64,000 nt of DNA. Origin: Podochytrium sp. JEL0797 (Eukaryota > Chytridiomycota > Chytridiomycetes > Chytridiales > Chytriomycetaceae). Within the stretch, counting starts at the first letter, position 1. Every line of letters starts with the position of its first letter. The DNA lies in assembly GCA_027596195.1 (NCBI GenBank), contig JADGJG010000030.1, positions 1 through 64,000 on the forward strand, in the 5' to 3' direction. Positions 1-11,933 of the stretch are shown here, piece after piece. The notes under the pieces were generated by a model. It searched no databases. It worked only from the letters and a program-made list of their open reading frames with translations, and was not told the DNA's origin. The translations under genes were made by a program, and so were the position numbers.

Positions 1-48
<48 letters not shown>
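1..48. repeat. 48-base poly-C run at window edge
   Basis: The window opens with 48 consecutive C. It contains no telomere-like hexamer and could be a real homopolymer or a sequencing/assembly edge artefact; the sequence alone cannot separate these. Confidence 0.9.
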
Positions 49-49
<1 letters not shown>

Positions 50-185
50 CGGCTGGTGGAGCATCCATTTACCGGGCTCGCGTGATATCCAATCGTTTAC
101 TTCCTGCATAAAATTCTGAAAAAAGAAGCGAGGTGACGCCGCTCATCGATCCAATCATTTTAGTTCCTTCAAAAAACCTGAAACA

Positions 186-1277
186 ATGAAAAGAGCCCGC
201 GCCGTGGTTCTATTGTCCACTGCTGCACTTGTTTTTTTCATTGGGTTAATGATTTCAACACACAAGCTGAAGAAGCCTGCTTTACACAATGCGGTCAATT
301 GGACGAATACAACAGGGCTTCGGTTACCTGCAGCTGCCACATCCTCACCAAAAACCGAACTTGCAAGTGGAGAAGTAGTGAAAGTGGGCAGATCCGCTTT
401 AAACAGAGCGCAACTGGGCGCTCCCGCTGCGATAAAAGTGCCTCCTGCGGGAGGGATAAGGAAACCAAAAACCAAAGCGTACGTATTTTACGCTACCGAT
501 GAAAATTACGCCTGTTCCGCCATCGTTGCCGCAGTCAAACTTGCCGAGACAATGCCGAGTAAAGAAATCGACTTGGTGCTGCTTCATACGGGAAATCTCG
601 CGAAAAGTACCCTAGAAGCTTATCACAACCTGTCGAGCAGTTACAACCTGTTGGATATTGACATTCAAATGGACGAGTCGCTTGTCATAGAGTTCCACGC
701 GTATTATCGGCTGTGTCTGGCAAAGATTCATGTGTTTACGTTGACGCAGTATGACCGCGTTGTGATGATGGATAGTGATGGGCTTCCGTTGCGGAATCTC
801 GACCATTTGTTCGACACGCCGATGGGAACGCCGATTGCGGGAGCGCAAATGTATTGGGGAAACAAGGAGTGGTTTACGAGTGCGTTTCTGGTGGTGGAGC
901 CGAGCTTGGAAGTGTTTGACGTACTCAAGGCCAAGGTGAAAGAGAATCCATCGGAGCCGACAAATCTGGATATGGATTTGTTAAATGTTGTCATGAGGGG
1001 GCGGAGCAAGTTGTTGGACCCCGAATACTGCTGTTTGAATAGTCACTGGGAAACTCACGAGGCGATTGCGTTGGGGACGGACAATTTGGTGGATTTGTAT
1101 GAGAAGCGATGCTATTATATGCATTATACGGCTGTTGGGAAGCCGTGGTCGTATAGGTCCAAATTGAGAAACAACAACGGGGGGTTTCACGTTTTGTTGA
1201 AAGAGCAGTTTGAAATGTGGGAGTTCGTGGCGAGGGACAAGTGCTCTGTTTCGTATTTAAAAACACTGAATCCATAA
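186..1277 (+). CDS. GT8-type glycosyltransferase, type II membrane protein
   Basis: Single-exon protein of 363 residues. Seen: a short basic N-terminus (MKRARA) followed by one hydrophobic segment (residues about 7-25), then a stem and a lumenal domain from about residue 97. That domain contains TDENYACSAIVAAVKLAE, a first strand typical of the glycogenin/GT8 fold, and YDRVVMMDSDG with the metal-binding DxD at D196-S-D198, followed by PLRNLDHLF. Family knowledge: GT8 enzymes are retaining transferases that use a sugar nucleotide and Mn2+. The anchor suggests Golgi location rather than cytosolic glycogen priming (inference). Donor and acceptor cannot be told from sequence. It ends about 100 bases before the convergent transglutaminase-like gene. 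Confidence 0.82.
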   Translation: MKRARAVVLLSTAALVFFIGLMISTHKLKKPALHNAVNWTNTTGLRLPAAATSSPKTELASGEVVKVGRSALNRAQLGAPAAIKVPPAGGIRKPKTKAYVFYATDENYACSAIVAAVKLAETMPSKEIDLVLLHTGNLAKSTLEAYHNLSSSYNLLDIDIQMDESLVIEFHAYYRLCLAKIHVFTLTQYDRVVMMDSDGLPLRNLDHLFDTPMGTPIAGAQMYWGNKEWFTSAFLVVEPSLEVFDVLKAKVKENPSEPTNLDMDLLNVVMRGRSKLLDPEYCCLNSHWETHEAIALGTDNLVDLYEKRCYYMHYTAVGKPWSYRSKLRNNNGGFHVLLKEQFEMWEFVARDKCSVSYLKTLNP

Positions 1278-1375
1278 TTTAATAAATTATCTGCAATATT
1301 TCTAAAGTTGTGTTCGAAGATTCAAATAAAAAAATCCGCGTTCAATAAAGTTTGATTCATAATTCAATCAATCTC

Positions 1376-2692
1376 TCAAGCCTTGTACGCAGCCCCAAAC
1401 GAATATTGATGTCCGTTCACGTGCCCAACGCGCCAATCCCCATGCTCGTCAATCAACACATTGGCAATCTGGAAATCACTGTCTCGTTCCATCTTGATGA
1501 TTTTCTTGGACGGGCTCATGACGATTCCTTCCAAATGCGGCCCTTGCACTCTGAATTGCACAGATTTTCCGATAGTCAGTTGACCCACGATTGGGTCCAC
1601 GGGTGTCACGCTTCCCTTGTAAATCGTTGGAGCGGGTGGCGTCTTTCCTGGGCCGAGGTTCTTGACGCGGAAAGTGAGGGCTGGGAACGCGGAGTCGAGG
1701 GTGGGAGATTTGCTGGCCATGACTCGACAAATCAAGTCGCCATGGGGGACGTACGCGCGTAAATTGTAGATGGTTTTCGAGGGATTCGCGGAACGCGTGC
1801 TGTGGACGATCATTGAGAGAGCCAATCCGCCACGGTCGTGCCTCGGGCAGAGAGCAGACGCGTTCCGTTCGGGTGGTAGGCGGGACCCAGGTGGGGCAGT
1901 TCGATCCATTCCTTGTGGGTCAATGGGGTCGACAGAAATTGATGGGAAGGGTCGAGTTTCGGGATGTGCGAGAAGATGAATTGGGTGGGCGAGACGAGGA
2001 AGTACGGGTCAGGATTGTAGTGCTTTACAAAGCCATTTCCAGCGGCAATTGTACCGGCAGCCCAAGTTGTTTCGATGAATCTGGTGTGGTGTTGGTTTCA
2101 TTTGAATGTGTGGGTGAAATGCGTTACCTATATTCCCCGTGGATCAAAACGGCATTCCAGGCATGGGCATCTAGATTGACAGACGCATCGCCGGCCTCGA
2201 GACCCACGCCCATCGCGCCACCCGTGATCTTGAAGACCTTGGTGCCTTGAATGAGTTCACAGAGCGCGAGAAACAGGTTCGCGTAACCTTCACACACGGC
2301 CACGCGCGAGTGGAGCACCGCCTCGGCCGTCTGCGGGCCGCGGTTTCCGGAGAGATACTAATTTAAATGAATTAATATAATAATAACTATGCTGTCAAGC
2401 TCACCCCTTTGTAATCATACGCGATGTTCCCGGCCACCCAGCAAAACACTGCGCGCAGCTGAAACAGCTCATCTTTGAAGGGTGTCGCCAGGTGGTGCGC
2501 GAGCGAAGCCAAAGAAGCAGTTGCGGAGTGCGGCGTGCCTTGTGCGTGGTGATCAGCCTGCTGCAGCTGCGTCAAGTGTTCCACAAGCATTTGGCTGATG
2601 CCCATCCCACTGCGAGGACCACTGCCAAGTGCCTGTGCTGCCGCAACTTTGCCCAAGCCGCTGTGCCAGGAGCTGATGTCGGTGACGGTCAT
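1376..2692 (-). CDS. transglutaminase-fold (KY/cyk3-type) protein, possible frameshift
   Basis: Reads from ATG at 2692 with introns at 2358-2404 and 2081-2127 (47 nt each, GT-AG). The core fits the transglutaminase-like superfamily: AVCEGYANLF carries the nucleophilic Cys, DAHAWNAVLI the His, and the third position is ETTWAAG where family members usually have D(T/S)TW. Upstream lies AVFCWVAGNIAYDYKG, also typical. A beta-rich C-terminal region (KTIYNLRAYVPHG...) follows, as in kyphoscoliosis-peptidase/Cyk3 relatives. Odd: the reading frame carrying LSTPLTHKEWIELPHLGPAY meets a stop at 1810-1812, while the C-terminal part to 1376 lies in another frame. I found no GT-AG intron that joins them, so a one-base indel near 1813-1860 or an unusual intron is likely. 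Many fungal relatives are non-catalytic cytokinesis factors, so enzyme activity is not assured. Confidence 0.7.
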
Positions 2693-2774
2693 TTCGGCGT
2701 GAAGGCAAAAAAATCAAATTTGGAATCGAGCGCATGCGTTCAACCAATATCAAAAGAATCAAAAAATCCATCCA

Positions 2775-4873
2775 TCAGTTCTTGACCATCTTCTCCGCCA
2801 GAAGCTGCTTCCATTCCCCGAACACCCCAGTACCGAAAATCAAAAAAGTTACGAATCCAATACACGAGTTGATGTAGGACATGGCCATTGTGACAATACT
2901 GGGAACGAATGGTGCCGCCACTTTTGCACAATCTGCCCGGCTGTTTCCCTGCAACGCGCAAGTGTACCATTCAACGAGCCATGGTGTCTCCTTTGTCACT
3001 GATTGAAACAGAATGCTGATTTCTAAGTTGATGGACTGAATGCGAGCGAAACGCTTTAGTTCAAGGAGAAGGGAGAAAGGCAGACGACTCACCCAAAACG
3101 ACCCAAACATAACCACAATTGCAACACATAGTGCAAGAGACCTCCAACTCTTGAAAATTAAGCTCAACATCCTCTCCCGATGATTTCTGAGTCTGCGAGC
3201 GAGTTTGGCCGCGTCGTCTTCCACAGAAGGTTGTTCGGTCTTGATTGAGAGCTTGCCTGAAAATAATGAGTGGTATAAATAAGCAAGTGGGACCATAAAA
3301 CGGGATTTCATACCATCTTTCACCGACGAGTCTCCCCTCAGAAACCACTTGCCATTCACCTCCGATGTCGCACGATTTCGAGTGCTCGAACGAACCGAAG
3401 CTTCAGTCACGGTGTTTTGTTGAGCTGAGGAGGCCCGTCTGGGGCCTTCTGCTGCCGCAGATGCAGCTCCGGGAGCACTCATCAATTTGAACATCAGAAA
3501 TCCTACTGTATAAAACGTGAGGGCGACACCGGGCCATCCAACTGCAGCCATCGGATACAAAAGCCACGGCTTGACATGATCTCCATCCGCCATACACATA
3601 AATCCGTTGCTTGATGCCGTACCAAGAGCTGTCAGCACGATGGCGGGAACCCCAGCGTAGAGAAACGCAGCGGTTCCCAACAAGGTGTAGCGCTCGCTCA
3701 GCCAATCGTTTCTCCATACAATCGTGAGGTGGAGGTTCAGAACAAAGATGTTGATCCAGAAGGTGAGGTACAGGGCCGAGAAGGCTTCCACAAACGACTG
3801 CACGATGCATGCGAGACTGTTGCCATGCATGGCGGATGTGATTTCGTCCACACACGTGACGCGGTAGCCGTCGCCAATTGAGGGAAGCTGGAACGCGTGG
3901 AGGAGTAGAGTTCCGATTGAAAAGAAGAGTATGATTGCGCCTTGATATAAAAAACCCCAATATAAAAATGACGACCCACGTCAGATTAAATATAGGTTAA
4001 ATATTGAATACCTGGGTGTGCGCGCTTGCTTGGAAAGATGCTGTACGAAACCACCATGAACAGGGATCCGAGAAACGAGACAGCGGTTAAAATTTGGTTC
4101 AGTGTACTCCAATTTCCAATCTCAGTTGGGTCGTAAAATTGATGCATTGCTGGGCAAGGGATGCAACTGGAATGAATAGAATAACGGTTAGATTGATATT
4201 TGGGGGAAGTCTTTTATACCAGCCGCCGTTGCAAGATTGACCTAAAGTGGGCGGAAGAATCTGATTCGGATTGCTATCGCTATACGCGGGATTCTTGATC
4301 AAGAATGAAGGACATTTCATGGTATTGTTTGTTGGAGGTGGTAGAGCCGGAGGCGTGGGATTGACCGAGGGAGCGACATATCCGAGACAGTTTGAAGTTG
4401 TTCTATACGGAACCGTCAAACCCTGCACGTTATTTTCACAATTCGGAAGCGAGCCCGTCTTTCCGAATAAAGTGAAGAGCGACTGGCATTGAGAAACAGC
4501 GCTCTCGCAGACGGATTTGCAAGGAACTTTGAGAACGGAATCTGGGCGTGTAAATCTTAGGTGATTATACAAGTATGCGGTTTTTAGGGGTCCTACCGCT
4601 TGTACAATCTGGATACGACGCGTAGCAGATCCATTCGAGATATGCGGAGACGCAAGGGCGATCGGCTGGTGTCGAGGAGTTGAGCATCAGCAGGAGGTCC
4701 AAGCCTCCGGCTTTTAAAGCGGCTTCGGTTGAGGCGATTGTGTTTGTTCCGGCCAAGTAGACGGGGTAGTTGACGAATTGGGAGCAGTATCCACCAGTAT
4801 ACGCTGTGCACGACTGCGCGGCGTGCGCAGCACTTGAAAGCGCGAGAGTAATCGCGATCTGTCTTGGCTTCAT
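2775..4873 (-). CDS. Frizzled-like 7TM receptor, array member 1
   Basis: Exons complement(2775..3035, 3093..3256, 3314..3940, 4012..4166, 4220..4541, 4597..4873) give 601 residues in frame. The start at 4873 (MKPRQIAI) is chosen because all seven paralogues begin the same way with a signal peptide. Residues about 21-165 form a cysteine-rich domain with about ten Cys (SC, GYC, RPC, WIC, PDC, then PCKSVCE, SQC, NC, SNC), as in Frizzled CRDs. A linker with CIPCPAMHQFYDP precedes seven hydrophobic segments at roughly 215-240, 252-272, 290-318, 328-350, 365-388, 490-515 and 558-582. A Cys before TM3 (SLACIVQSF) and one in loop 2 (GFMCMAD) fit the usual receptor disulfide. The long third cytosolic loop is Ser/Thr/Arg-rich. 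The tail reads FGTGVFGEWKQLL: the Trp of the Frizzled KTxxxW motif is present but not the Lys-Thr. Ligand and signalling partner are unknown. CRD plus TM order argue against other GPCR classes. Confidence 0.87.
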
Positions 4874-5304
4874 TTTTCGCGACAAATTTGCGGAGGGCAA
4901 TTTCAAAGTGCGCAACGCTGAAGAATGCGAACAGAGATTTACGATTCCAACGACTGGACGCTTACAAATGCATTTATTTCGAGAGAGTCAAAGTTACCGC
5001 CAGTGGGCGAAGCCTTCAAGCCAGAAGGGAACGGACTCCGCGACAGCACGACTTTCATTTCTAGTGAAAGGTGAGTCAAATTGTAAGAATATGGAAGTTA
5101 TAGGCGGCACCACGGATTTTTGTGGCGGTTTTTTTTTGACACATATTTCTAAAAAGGCGGGAAAGAATTTGTGAAAAATCGAGGTTTGATTTCGGCCCAG
5201 ATTGACGGACCAATGATATTGCAAGATCTCTATAATTTGATTCGACGAGATATTCCCGTTGGGATTGGTATTCAAAAATGTAAAATAATCAAAAAACCCA
5301 CCCA
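4874..5304. other. intergenic, array members 2 to 1
   Basis: 431 bases between the stop of array member 2 and the ATG of member 1; it should hold the promoter of member 1. I see no gene or clear regulatory motif. Confidence 0.6.
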
Positions 5305-7441
5305 TCAGTTCTTGAAAATTTTCTCCGCTAAGAGCTGCTTCCATTCCCCAAACACCCCAGTTCCAAAAATCCAAAACGTTACAAATCCAATACACGAAGT
5401 GATGTCGGACAACGCCATTGTGACAATACTGGGAATGAATGGTGCCGCCACTTTTGCACAGTCTGACCGGCTGTTTCCTTGCAACGCGCAAGTGTACCAT
5501 TCCACAAGCCATGGTGTTTCTTTTGTCACTGATTGAAACAGAATACTGATTTCTAAGTTGATGGACTTGCAGCACGAGAAGCACTTAAGTTGAAGTTGAA
5601 AGAATCGTAATTTAAGTACGCGACTCACCCAAAACGATCCAAACATAACCACAATTGCAACACACAGGGCAAGAGATCTCCAGCTCTTGACAATAAAGCT
5701 CCACATCCTCTCTCGATGATTTTTGAGTCTGCGAGCAAATTTGGTCGCGTCGTCCTCAACAGGAGGTTGTTCAGACCTGATTGAGAGATTGCCTATAAAC
5801 ACAGGTGGTTCAATTAATTATTTGCAGTACGTTGACGGTGATTGCTTACCAGTATTCGTAGACGTGGTTCCTTTCAAAAACCATTTGCCGCTCGCCTCTG
5901 ATATCGAACGATTTACCGTGCTCAAACGAACGGAAGGTTCTGTGCTTGGCGTAACTGACGCGATGCGTTTCGAACGTTCCATAGTTGGCGTAACTGACGC
6001 TTTGCGTTCGGAGTATTCAGTTGCTGCAGAGGCAGCTCCGGGGGCACTCATCAATTTGACCACAAGAAATCCGACGGTATACAACGTGAGGATGACACCA
6101 GGCCAGCCAACAACGGCCATGGGATACAAAAGCCACTCTTTCACATGACTTCCATCAGCCATGCATGAAAATCCATTGCTTGCAGCAGTCCCTAGCGCTG
6201 TCAACCCGATCGCTGGAATTCCAGAATACAAAACCGCGGTGGTTCCCAACATGGCGTATCGCTCACTTAGCCAATCTTTTCTCCAAACAATCGTGAAGTG
6301 AAGGTTCAGAATAAAAACGTTGATCCAAAAGGTGAGGTACAGGGCCGAGAAGGCTTCCACAAACGACTGCACGACGCAAAAATTGCTGTTGCCGTGCATG
6401 GCGGCTGTGATATCGTCGACACATGCGGTTCTGTAGCCGTTTCCGGTCTCGGGAAGATGAAACGCATGTAGAAGTAATGATCCGAATGAATAGAAGAGGA
6501 TGATCGCGCCTTGATATAATATAAACAATTTTTGAATTTAATGCGAGCTCTAAGGACCCGGAGCCTATTAAATTTAATTACCTGGGTGTCCGCGCTTGCT
6601 TGGAAAGATGCTGTACGAAATCACTATGAACAAGGATCCAAGGAACGAGAGAGCGGTGAAAATTTGGTTTAGAATACTCCAGTTTCGAATTTCAGTTGGG
6701 TCATAAAATTGATGGATTGCTGGGCAAGGAATGCAGCTGCAGAATTTAGCGGTTAGATGATTGTATTTTCAATATTTTCTAAATATATTTACCAGCCGCC
6801 GTTACAAGATTGTCCTAACGTCGAAGGAAGAATCCGATTCGGATCGCTGTCACTGTACGCGGGATTTTTGATCAAGAATGAAGGGCATGTCATGGTATTG
6901 TTTGCTGGAGGTGGTATAATCGGGCTTGTGGGAGTGACTGACGGAGAGACATATCCCAGACAGTTTGAAGTTGTTCCATATGGGACTGTTAAGCCCTGTA
7001 CGTTCATTTCACAATTTGGGAGCAAGCTCGTCTTTCCGAATACGGTAAAGAGCGATTGACATTGGGAAACAGCGCTCTCGCAGACGGATTTGCAAGGAAC
7101 TTTAAGCAGAGAATCTGCGGCGTGTAAATCTTAGGTGATAAAAGTGTGTTGCTTTTAGGGGTCTTACCGTTTGTACAATCGGGATAAGACGCGTAACAGA
7201 TCCATTCGAGATATGAAGAGACACAATGGCGATCGGCTGGGGTGGAGGAGTTGAGCATCAGGAGGAGGTCCAAACCTCCGGCTTTCAGAATAGCTTCGGT
7301 TGAGGCGACTGTATTCGTTCCTGACAAGTGGATGGGGTAGGTGGCGAATTGGGAGCAGTATCCGCTGTTATACGATGTGCACGATTGCGCATGTACTGTG
7401 GTGGAAAGCGCGATGGTAATCGCGATCTGTGTTGGTTTCAT
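5305..7441 (-). CDS. Frizzled-like 7TM receptor, array member 2
   Basis: Exons complement(5305..5565, 5629..5792, 5850..6509, 6582..6736, 6793..7114, 7168..7441), 611 residues, the longest of the array. Same plan as member 1: signal peptide MKPTQIAITIALS, ten-Cys CRD interrupted by a phase-1 intron after PDCTN, C-x2-C linker, seven membrane segments, tail FGTGVFGEWKQLL. The third cytosolic loop is extended by a tandem duplication: ERKASVTPTMERS followed by KRIASVTPSTEPS, an internal repeat of about 13 residues not seen in the others. The repeat carries R-x-x-S sites that could be phosphorylated (inference). All splice sites are GT-AG. Intact as read; function inferred only from the family. 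Confidence 0.87.
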
Positions 7442-7763
7442 TTTTTTCGCGAGAAATTTGCGAAAAAGATTGTCAATTTCAAAGTGTGCAACGCTGACGA
7501 ATGCGGATGAGATTTACGATTCAAACGACTGCACACTGACAAATGCAATTCGGGACGTTTACTTTAAGTTTTACGTGCGTGGTAACACGAGCGTCAATCG
7601 GTGAAATCTTTGGAATCGCCAGGTGCAATCTGTTTGGGTCTTGACGTTTTTATTAGCGGGTGACAGTAAGAAAAATATCCCCCAACACCTAATGCAATTG
7701 AAGGAGTGATTTTGGTAAAGATTGTTTATCCGAAAAAAATAATAAATAATAAAATCCATCCAT
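7442..7763. other. intergenic, array members 3 to 2
   Basis: 322 bases, AT-rich near 7680-7760, upstream of array member 2. Presumed promoter; no recognisable gene. Confidence 0.55.
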
Positions 7764-9820
7764 TCACTTCTTGAAAATCTTCTCCGCGAGCAACTTTTTC
7801 CAATCCTCATACACTCCAGTTCCGAATATCAAAAAAGTTACAAATCCAATACACGAAGTGATGTCAGACAACGCCATTGTAGCAATGCTGGGAACAAATG
7901 GTGCTACCACCTTTGCACAGGCTGCCCTGCTGTTTCCTTGCAATGCGCAGGTGTACCACTCCACGAGCCATGGTGTCTTGCTTGTAACCGATTCAAATAC
8001 AATGCTGATTTCCAGATTGATGGACTTGCAGCGTTATTAGTTGAATGAATATGATGAAAGGAAAACGACTCACCCAAAAGGACCCAAAAATCAGAACAAT
8101 TGCAATACACATGGCAAGCGACCTCCAGCTCTTGACAAGGATGCCCCACATCTTCTCACGATGTTTCTTGAGTCTGCGAGCGAGTTTTGTTGCGTTGTCT
8201 TCCACGACAGGTTGTTCCGTCTTGATTGGGAAATGGACTGCCAAAAAAAGGAGTGATGAGAAAAATAATTGTACAATATTTATTCTTACCACTGTTCGCA
8301 GAGGTGTCCCCCTTCAAAAACCATTTGCTGTTTGTCTCCGATGCCGCAGGATTGAAGTTACTCGAACGAACTGAAGAAGCGGTATTTGGCTTAACTGAAG
8401 CAGTGCGTTTTTCAGTTGCGGTAGAGGCAGCTCCCGGGGCACTCATCAATTTGACCATAAGGAATCCGACGGTATACAACGTGAGCAAAACCCCAGGCCA
8501 TCCAACCGCGGCCATGGGGTACAAAAGCCACTGCTTCACATGCTCTCCATCCGCCATACACATGAATCCATTGCTTGCAGCGGTGCCTAGAGCCGTCAAT
8601 GCGATTGCGGGAACCCCAGCGTACAGAATCGCGGTTGTTCCCAAAATGGCATATCGTTCGCTCAACCAATCCTTTCTCCACACAATTGTGAGGTGAAGGT
8701 TCAGAATGAATATGTTGATCCAAAAGACAAGGTAAAGGGCCGCGAACGCCTGCACGAACGACTGTACAGTGCAGAAATGGCTGTTGCCATGCATGGCGGA
8801 TGTGATGTCGTCCAAACACGTTGTGCGGTAGCCGTTGCCAATCTCGGGAAGCTGGAAAGCGTGTAGGAGTAAAGTTCCGATTGAAAAGAAGAGTATGACA
8901 ACCCCGAAAAAATCAAAAGTAAAATATGAGAGTCGCCAAAGACCCACAGAAGGTTTTATTTAAGTTACCTGGATGTCCGCGCTTGCTTGGAAACATGATG
9001 TAGGAGATGACCATGAATAATGAGCCAAGGAACGAGAGAGCGGTGAAAATTTGGTTTAGGATACTCCAGTTTCCAACGTCGGCTGGGTCGTAAAATTGAT
9101 GCATTGCTGGGCAAGGAATGCAGCTGAAATGATTCAATGGTCAGATTGAAGCATTTACGGAAATATTACAAACCAGCCGCCATTGCAGGATTGTCCCAAT
9201 GTGGAAGGAAGAATCTGATTCGGACTGCTATCATTATACGCGGGGTTCTTGATCAAGAATGAAGGGCATGTCATGGTATTGTTTGCTGGAGGTGGTAGAG
9301 CTGGGGTTGTGGGGTTGACCGAGGGAGAGACATATCCGAGACAGTTTGAAGATGTTCCGTACGGAACTGTCAAGCCCTGCACGTTTTTATCACAATTCGG
9401 AAGCGAACTCGTCTTTCCAAATAAAGTGAAGAGTGATTGACATTGTGAAACAGCATTCTCGCAGACAGATTTGCAAGGAACTTTGAGCACGGCATCTGGA
9501 CACGTAAATCTTTAGCTTTTGCGGGAGAAGCTTTTGCGCGTCATACCGTTTTCGCAATCAGGATAAGACGCGTAACAGATCCATTCAAGATATGCGGAGA
9601 CACAAGGGCGATCGGCAGGTGTGGAGGAGTTAAGCATCAGTAGGAGGTCCATGCCTCCCGCTTTTAGTAAGGCTTCAGTGGACGCGATTGAGTTTGACCC
9701 CGCCAAGTAGATCGGATAGTTGACGAATTGGGAGCAGTATCCACTAGTATACGCTCCGCAAGATTGCGCGTGTGCAGGGATGGAGATCGCGATGGCGATC
9801 GCGATCTGTCTTGGCTTCAT
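7764..9820 (-). CDS. Frizzled-like 7TM receptor, array member 3, one splice acceptor altered
   Basis: Alignment to the paralogues gives exons complement(7764..8024, 8074..8237, 8290..8904, 8969..9123, 9174..9495, 9547..9820), 596 residues and fully in frame. CRD, linker C-x2-C, seven membrane segments and tail FGTGVYEDWKKLL are all present. Odd: the third intron (8905-8968) has a normal GT donor, but the acceptor dinucleotide that is AG in the other six genes is CG at 8906-8905. No AG exists on this strand between the donor and the first AG inside exon 4, at about 8853. Unless CG is used, splicing would drop much of TM2 or retain the intron. The protein sequence itself shows no stops, so damage would be recent. 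Its ATG lies only 88 bases from the stop of member 4. Confidence 0.8.
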
Positions 9821-9908
9821 TTCGGGGAGAAATTTGAGAAAGTTGGAGATTGACAATCCCGGTACTTCCCCATTATAAATATAAAATATATAAATATCAG
9901 TTCGTCCA

Positions 9909-11933
9909 TCACTGCACGAAAAGCCTTTTCCATTCCGCGAACATCGCGGTTCCAAAAATAAAAAATGCCACAAATCCAATACATGTTCCGCTGTCGGACA
10001 AGGCCATGATAACAATGTTGGGAACGAATGGTGCAGCCACTTTTGCGCAAGCTGCTTGGCTGTTTCCTTTCAACGCGCAAGTGTACCATTCCACGAGCCA
10101 TGGTGTCTCGTCTGTTACCGATTGAAACAGACTGATGATTTCCATTTTTAACGACTTAAATAAATAATATAATAGTTAACAGCATAGAGATGAAAGTATA
10201 CGACTCACCCAAAACGTTCCAAATATAACCACAATTGTAACACACAGGGCAAGGGACCTCCAGCTCTTCTCAATGACGTTCCACATTTTCTCTCGCTGTT
10301 TCCTTTTTCTACGAGCGAGTTTGGTTGCCTCATCTTCCAAGGGACGTAGTTCTTGCTTGATTGAGAGTTTAACTTAAAAAATAATGAGATATGAGAAATG
10401 CATTGTTGGAGAACTCTTACCGTTGTTCACAGTGGTGTCCCGTCTCAAAAACCATTTGCCATTCGCCTCCGATGCACGATTGATGGTACTCTCACGAATG
10501 GAAGGTTCGGGGGACGGTTTGAATTTTGCGGTGGTGGCAGCTCCAGGAGCAGTTATCAATTTAACCATCAGAAATCCGACGGTATGAAATGTGAGGAAGA
10601 CACCGGGCCAGCCAACCGCGGCCATGGGATACAAAAGCCACTGTTTCACGTGCTCGCTATCTGCCATGCACATGAATCCATTACTGACAGCGGTTCCTAG
10701 CACAGTCAACCCGATGGCGGGAATTCCAGCATACAGAAATGCGGTTATTCCCAAAATGGTGTATCGCTCGCTGAGCCAGTCCTTCCTCCACACGATCGTG
10801 AGGTGGAGGTTCAGAATAAATACGTTGATCCAAAAGACGAGGTACAGGGATGAGAACGCCTGAACAAGCGACTGTATCGTGCAGAAAAGACTGTTGCCGT
10901 GCATGGCTGATGTGATATCATCCAGACATGTGACGCGGTAAACGTGGCCAATTTCTGGTAGTTGGATCCCGTGGAGGAGTAATGTTCCTATTGAAAAGAA
11001 GAGTATGATCGCGCCTTGATAGGTAAAAGCAAGGAATAAGCGAGCTGAAGAAACACAGCAGTCAAATTACCTGGATGTCCGCGCTTGCTTGGAAACATGA
11101 TGTATGAAATCACCATGAACAAGGATCCGAGGAACGAGAGAGTCGCAAAAATTTGGTTAAGGATACTCCAGTTTCCAATGTCGGTTGGGTCGTAAAATTG
11201 ATGCATTGTTGGGCAAGGAATGCAGCTAGAATAATTCAATGGTTAGATTGTTGCATGTTCGGTGCTTCAAAGATTATATACCAGCCGCCGTGGCAAGATT
11301 GTCCTAACGTGGGCGGAAGAATCCGATTCGGATCGCTGTCGCTGTAAGCTGGATTCTTGATCAAAAACGAAGGGCATGTCATGGCGTTGTTTGCTAAAGG
11401 TGGTAGAGCTGGGGTTGTGTGGTTGACTGAGGGAGCGACATATCCGAGACAATTTGAAGATGTTCCGTATGGAACCGTCAAGCCTTGCACGTTATTATTG
11501 CAGTTCGGAAGCGAGCTCGTCTTTCCGAATAAAGTAAAAAGCGACTGGCATTGAGCAACAGCGCTCTCGCAGACGGATTTGCAGGGAACTTTGAGCAGAG
11601 AATCTGCGGCGTGTAAATCTTAGGTGATTATACAAGTATTCGGTTTTTAGGGGTCCTACCGTTTGTGCAGTCAGGATATGACGCGTAACAGATCCATTCG
11701 AGATATGCAGAGATGCAAGGGCGATCGGCTGGAGTGGAGAAGTTGAGCATCAATAGGAGGTCCAAGCCTCCAGCTTTCAGCGCGGCTTCGGTCGACGCGA
11801 TTGTGTTTGTCCCCGATAAGAAGATGGGGTAGGTGGCGAATTGGGAACAGTATCCGCTGGTATATGCTTGGCAAGATTGTGCATGCACGGCTGCGGAAAA
11901 CGCGATGGTAACAACGATCTGTCTTGGAATCAT
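9909..11933 (-). CDS. Frizzled-like 7TM receptor, array member 4
   Basis: Exons complement(9909..10154, 10209..10372, 10421..11014, 11071..11225, 11282..11603, 11660..11933), 584 residues, the shortest member. Signal peptide begins MIPRQIVVT. The CRD cysteines and the C-x2-C linker are conserved. The last exon is shorter: after TM7 it reads FGTAMFAEWKRLFVQ and stops, removing the Lys-rich end seen in members 1-3. Loop 3 is also shorter, lacking the SAAAEG/ERKAS-type stretch. All introns are GT-AG of 48-56 nt. It is followed after 88 bases by member 3 on the same strand, so the two may share transcription (inference). Confidence 0.87.

Noticed and set aside
1..48. Telomere at the window start
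   Set aside because: Pure C with no TTAGGG-like repeat; not telomeric by sequence.
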